From: Treponema sp.
Lineage (GTDB): Bacteria > Spirochaetota > Spirochaetia > Treponematales > Breznakiellaceae
DNA length: 8,936 nucleotides
Direction of reading: 5' to 3'
Assembly: GCA_031273835.1 (NCBI GenBank)
Contig: JAISRD010000028.1
Span: 1-8,936, forward strand
This document shows, in pieces, positions 6,398 through 8,936 of this stretch. The position numbers and the translations under genes are program-made. The stretch's first letter is position 1; each line of letters starts with the position of its first letter. The notes below the pieces were generated by a model. It did not search any database. It was not told the origin of the DNA and was given only the letters and a program-made list of their open reading frames with translations.

Positions 6398-6848
6398 AAA
6401 AATCCGAACGGTATATAAAGATCCCGGAAACCCTGTTTGAGGCATCCCAGTTTACCCTGAGTATCAGGGGCCAGACTTTACTGGGAAGCTGAAAAAGGGT
6501 ATAGCCCTCAAAATCTTTCCCCTCCCCCTGGATACGGACCACGGCGCCCCTGGGATCCCCCGTTTTAACGCCGTAGGCGGAGGGGAGCTTGAGCTGCCAG
6601 ACCCGGTTTCCGTAGATGTAGAATTCCCCGCTGTCGTAGGTAAAAACCACATCGTCCTGCCAGGCGGCCATGCCCCGCACGGGGTATACCGCTTTGGGCG
6701 TCCCAAAGCGGCCCACAAGTTCCGTCAGGGTAAGGCCTATCAGCAAAGCGGGGTCCTGATTCGCCGGGGCCTGCGCCGAAAGCCGGCCCGGCCAGCCGGC
6801 CGTAAAAAACCACAGTACGATCAGAAAGAACAGGCCCTTGCTTTTCAT
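6396..6848 (-). CDS. Secreted small protein of unknown function, possible BamE/SmpA-like fold
   Basis: From ATG 6848 the product is 150 residues. It begins with a clear Sec signal peptide: basic KSK, a hydrophobic core at 5-18, then a cleavage site near LSAQA (23-27). There is no lipobox Cys, so a soluble periplasmic protein is expected. The mature part has two short GxT...G-P-like elements, GLTLTELVGRFGTPKAVYP (38-56) and GVKTGDPRGAVVRIQG (93-108), separated by beta-rich WQDDVVFTYDSGEFYIYGNRV. This pattern is reminiscent of the SmpA/BamE (OmlA) fold, but I cannot confirm the assignment. An in-frame GTG at 6884 has a better Shine-Dalgarno (AGGA, five bases away) and would overlap the PASTA gene by 32 bases. 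I prefer the ATG because it gives a normal signal peptide, four bases after the PASTA stop. aroDE begins nine bases downstream. Confidence 0.72.
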   Translation of the reverse strand: MKSKGLFFLIVLWFFTAGWPGRLSAQAPANQDPALLIGLTLTELVGRFGTPKAVYPVRGMAAWQDDVVFTYDSGEFYIYGNRVWQLKLPSAYGVKTGDPRGAVVRIQGEGKDFEGYTLFQLPSKVWPLILRVNWDASNRVSGIFIYRSDF

Positions 6849-6852
6849 ATCT

Positions 6853-7881
6853 CTATAGTCCACCGGGTTCAGGGTTTTCCGCACTTGATCCTATCGTCTC
6901 ACGGTGAAGCTCCCTGCCCAGCATGAACAGTACCAGGGAGGAACCTTCGGGCAGGCGGTAGGGCAGGGTGAACTGCCCCCCCGGATGGTTGACATTGATA
7001 AGCCTGCGCCGGGTTCCCCCGGGCAGTTCCGCATCCACCGTAAGGGCCAAAGGATAGGGATTGACCGGCAGGGTATAGCTAAAAAGACCGGCCCTTTCGC
7101 CCTCCGCCGCTTCGGGGGAGGTAACGGTAACGGAAAGTTTGTCGGAAGAGCTTATTTCAACGCCGCCCTGGGGATTCTGGGATACCACGATGCCCGGCCC
7201 TTCGCCTTCCGCCGGGGGGCGCATGGAAAAAATAAAATTGACCTTGGTCTGGTTGATCTTATCCAGGGCTTCCTGAAAGCCCAGGCCCGTTATATCCGGC
7301 ACGGTGATACGGGCATTTTCCTGACCCCGGCTTACCACCAGTTCCAGAACAATGGGGCCGGTTATATCCGTTCCCGCCTGGGGCTTTTGCTGGAGCACCG
7401 TTCCCGCCGGTTCAGGGGCGTACTGAAACATGAAGGGTTCCTTAAGGTTCAGCAGGGGCTGCTCGGATTGGGCCCGCACCGCGGCTATTTCGGCCCGCAC
7501 CTCGTTAACATCCCTTCCTATATAAGCCCCCACCGTGTCCAGCGCCAGCCCGGCGCCGACCACAAGGTTGATGCGCCGCTCGGCCTTGACAAGGGTTCCC
7601 GCTTCGGGTTCCTGTTCCAGAACCATCCCCTTGTCTTCGGCGGAACCGGTAATCCGCAGATCGATAAGGGGATAGAGTTCCTTATCCTGCAGTTCCAGCA
7701 GGGCCTGGGTAAGCTCCTTTCCGGCAATATCGGGAACCATCACCTGTTCCTTGCCCCGGACGGCGATAAAGAACACCGAAAGGGCTATCATCCCGACAAA
7801 CACCAGAAGCCCCACGGTCAGGGAAATAAAGAGCCTCAGATGGCTGCCCATTCCGTCCAAACTAAAATCTTTTACCGCCAT
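6853..7881 (-). CDS. Single-pass membrane protein with three PASTA domains
   Basis: A 342-residue protein. It has a short cytoplasmic N-terminus, one membrane segment at about 17-41 (LFISLTVGLLVFVGMIALSV), then an extracytoplasmic array of PASTA repeats: about 45-109 (VMVPDIAGKELTQALLEL to INLVVGAG), 110-185 (ALDTVGAYIGRDVNEVRAEI to LELVVSRG) and 190-255 (ITVPDITGLGFQEALDKI to KLSVTVTS). A further beta-rich domain follows at about 265-330. PASTA domains bind peptidoglycan or muropeptides in bacterial PknB-type kinases and PBP2x-like enzymes. Here there is neither a kinase nor a transpeptidase domain, so a structural or sensing role at the cell wall is inferred. It starts four bases after the fmt stop with only a distant GGGGG for ribosome binding, implying coupling to fmt. 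A PASTA gene next to fmt is, as far as I recall, a Treponema arrangement. Confidence 0.88.
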   Translation of the reverse strand: MAVKDFSLDGMGSHLRLFISLTVGLLVFVGMIALSVFFIAVRGKEQVMVPDIAGKELTQALLELQDKELYPLIDLRITGSAEDKGMVLEQEPEAGTLVKAERRINLVVGAGLALDTVGAYIGRDVNEVRAEIAAVRAQSEQPLLNLKEPFMFQYAPEPAGTVLQQKPQAGTDITGPIVLELVVSRGQENARITVPDITGLGFQEALDKINQTKVNFIFSMRPPAEGEGPGIVVSQNPQGGVEISSSDKLSVTVTSPEAAEGERAGLFSYTLPVNPYPLALTVDAELPGGTRRRLINVNHPGGQFTLPYRLPEGSSLVLFMLGRELHRETIGSSAENPEPGGL

Positions 7882-7885
7882 AGTG

Positions 7886-8914
7886 CTAAAAACCCCCGGA
7901 AAGACAGGAGCCGATAAAATCCCTGGCGCCGTTCAAAAAGGCCTGCCAGGGCAGGGCTTTCTTTGCCTGGTATTGCAGCTTGGTAAGCGCAAGAATGCCC
8001 CCGCCTGTCGCGACCAGTATACCGTATTTTTTATCTATGCCCAAGACCCTGCCGCTTTCACCGCCCCTTCTGGGTCCGGCGTCCAGGGGCGCGGCCTCCA
8101 GGATATACAGGGTACGGTCCCCGCAGCCCGTCCTGGCCAGGGGCCAGGGATTATAGGCCCTGATCCGGGCGTCGATCTCAACGGCGCTTTGGGACCAGTC
8201 TATCCGGGCGGAATCCCTGTCAATCAGGGAACAGTAACTCGCCTCCCCCTCCTGGGGCCTCCCCTCCAGGACCGCCCCGCTGTCCGCGGAAGCCGTAAGG
8301 CGGCGGAGAAATTCCCCAAGCAGCGCGGCGCCCTCTTCCGCCGCCAGGGCGCTCAGGGAAGCGGTGGTTTCCCGGCCGCTGAGGGGCAGCTCCTTTTGGG
8401 CAAGGATATTCCCGCTGTCCATCTCCCGGGCTATACGCTGCAGGGTGATCCCCGTAAGGGTATCCCTGTTCAAAATCGCTTCCTGAATGGGAGAGGCCCC
8501 CCGGTATTTGGGCAGCAGCGAAGGGTGGATGTTGATCCCCCCCAGGGGAAATATTGAAAGAAATCGGGGGCCGAAGATACGGCCGTAGGCAAAACAAACC
8601 AGCAAATCCGGCCTCAGGGCCGCCGCTGCCTCCCGGGCTTCGGACTTAAGGGTTTCGGGTTTCAAAACGGGGATGGGGGGAAGCCCCTTTTCGGCAAGGG
8701 CCGCCGAAAGCCTCTCCGCACAGGCCGCCGCCTCGCTGCTTTCAGCCTTTCCGCCCCGGCGGCGGACCCTGTCGGGATTGGTCAGAAGGCCCGCGGCTTC
8801 CCAGGCCGGTCGGCCGGAACAGGGCGCGCCGTCCCCCAGACAGGGCCCGGCCAGGACTTGAAGCGAGGGCAGGGCTATGGCGGGGGTCCCCGCAAAGAGA
8901 ATACGCAGGGACAT
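7886..8914 (-). CDS. fmt: Methionyl-tRNA formyltransferase
   Basis: Transfers a formyl group from 10-formyltetrahydrofolate to initiator Met-tRNA. Residues 1-215 are the Rossmann-type formyltransferase domain, with the start MSLRILFAGTP and the core GGINIHPSLLPKYRGASPIQ (125-144). Catalytic Asn128 and His130 sit in that core and Asp166 in REMDSGN. Residues 228-335 are the C-terminal tRNA-binding domain (RAYNPWPLAR, 252-261). At 342 residues it is about 25 longer than the E. coli enzyme. Much of the excess is a Gly/Cys-rich insertion at about 23-40, after the first helix, and a longer stretch after the NPDRVRRRGGKA loop. The usual TPDF is TPAI here. The ATG overlaps a TAA in another frame by one base (TAATG), suggesting coupling to an upstream gene, commonly def. 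The ribosome site is weak (AGG, nine bases away). Confidence 0.95.
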   Translation of the reverse strand: MSLRILFAGTPAIALPSLQVLAGPCLGDGAPCSGRPAWEAAGLLTNPDRVRRRGGKAESSEAAACAERLSAALAEKGLPPIPVLKPETLKSEAREAAAALRPDLLVCFAYGRIFGPRFLSIFPLGGINIHPSLLPKYRGASPIQEAILNRDTLTGITLQRIAREMDSGNILAQKELPLSGRETTASLSALAAEEGAALLGEFLRRLTASADSGAVLEGRPQEGEASYCSLIDRDSARIDWSQSAVEIDARIRAYNPWPLARTGCGDRTLYILEAAPLDAGPRRGGESGRVLGIDKKYGILVATGGGILALTKLQYQAKKALPWQAFLNGARDFIGSCLSGGF

Positions 8915-8936
8915 TAGCCGGCCTGTTTTTGTTTTT
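8914..8936 (-). CDS. Possible 3' end of an upstream gene (def is the expected neighbour)
   Basis: The minus strand ends a reading frame at TAA 8914-8916, sharing one base with the fmt ATG (TAATG). The last codons in the window would read KQKQAG-stop. That is a plausible hydrophilic C-terminus and the typical 1-base coupling junction. Peptide deformylase (def) usually sits beside fmt, but six codons are too few to identify a protein. Confidence 0.25.

Noticed and set aside
6853..7881. PknB-type Ser/Thr kinase
   Set aside because: Only the PASTA repeats and one membrane segment are present. The 16 N-terminal residues cannot hold a kinase domain.
6904..8557. Long plus-strand open frames (6904-7917 and 7751-8557)
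   Set aside because: Antisense to the PASTA protein and fmt; composition is Gly/Pro/Gln-rich shadow type with no domain and no ribosome sites.
1..8936. CRISPR array, prophage or defence island
   Set aside because: No regularly spaced repeats, phage genes or defence genes were seen; apart from the IS remnant all genes are metabolic, envelope or translation-related.

Overview
The window looks like chromosomal DNA from a GC-rich spirochaete, most likely a Treponema of the termite-gut type. This is inferred from gene content and order and was not tested by any search. The supporting order is fmt, then a kinase-less PASTA-domain membrane protein, with a possible upstream gene ending at the fmt start codon. 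An AroD-AroE fusion also fits. All real genes read on the minus strand, so the window is best read from right to left. The long plus-strand ORFs are shadows.

Right to middle (8914 down to 2587) is one tightly packed run of six genes: fmt (methionyl-tRNA formyltransferase), a single-pass PASTA protein, a small secreted protein of unknown function with a possible BamE/SmpA-like fold, a bifunctional 3-dehydroquinate dehydratase/shikimate dehydrogenase (aroDE), an XRE-type helix-turn-helix/cupin regulator, and an AMP-forming acyl-CoA synthetase. Gaps are 4, 4, 9, -4 (an ATGA overlap) and 24 bases, so this is very probably a single transcript with translational coupling. It joins translation initiation, envelope functions, aromatic biosynthesis and acyl-CoA formation.

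The middle (2586 to 1122) holds a 91-base AT-rich gap with a candidate promoter/operator (two 9-bp direct repeats exactly 30 bp apart flanking an 11-bp palindrome). It is followed by citrate synthase (gltA), which ends at a modest intrinsic terminator. The acyl-CoA synthetase and citrate synthase side by side suggest acetate (or another short acid) being activated and condensed with oxaloacetate, perhaps to supply glutamate; this is inference.

The left (1030 to 1) holds a tRNA-Pro(GGG) gene without an encoded CCA. About 60 bases past its 3' end is a decayed ISAs1-family (H-repeat-like) DDE transposase. It lacks its N-terminus, carries a frame disruption just after the first catalytic Asp, and runs off the left edge. 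The three DDE acidic residues can still be read across the two frames. Two strong palindromes sit at the truncated end between the tRNA and the transposase.

No CRISPR array, prophage or defence system is visible. The most interesting items are the regulator/acyl-CoA synthetase/citrate synthase block, the PASTA plus secreted-protein pair, and the tRNA-adjacent IS scar.
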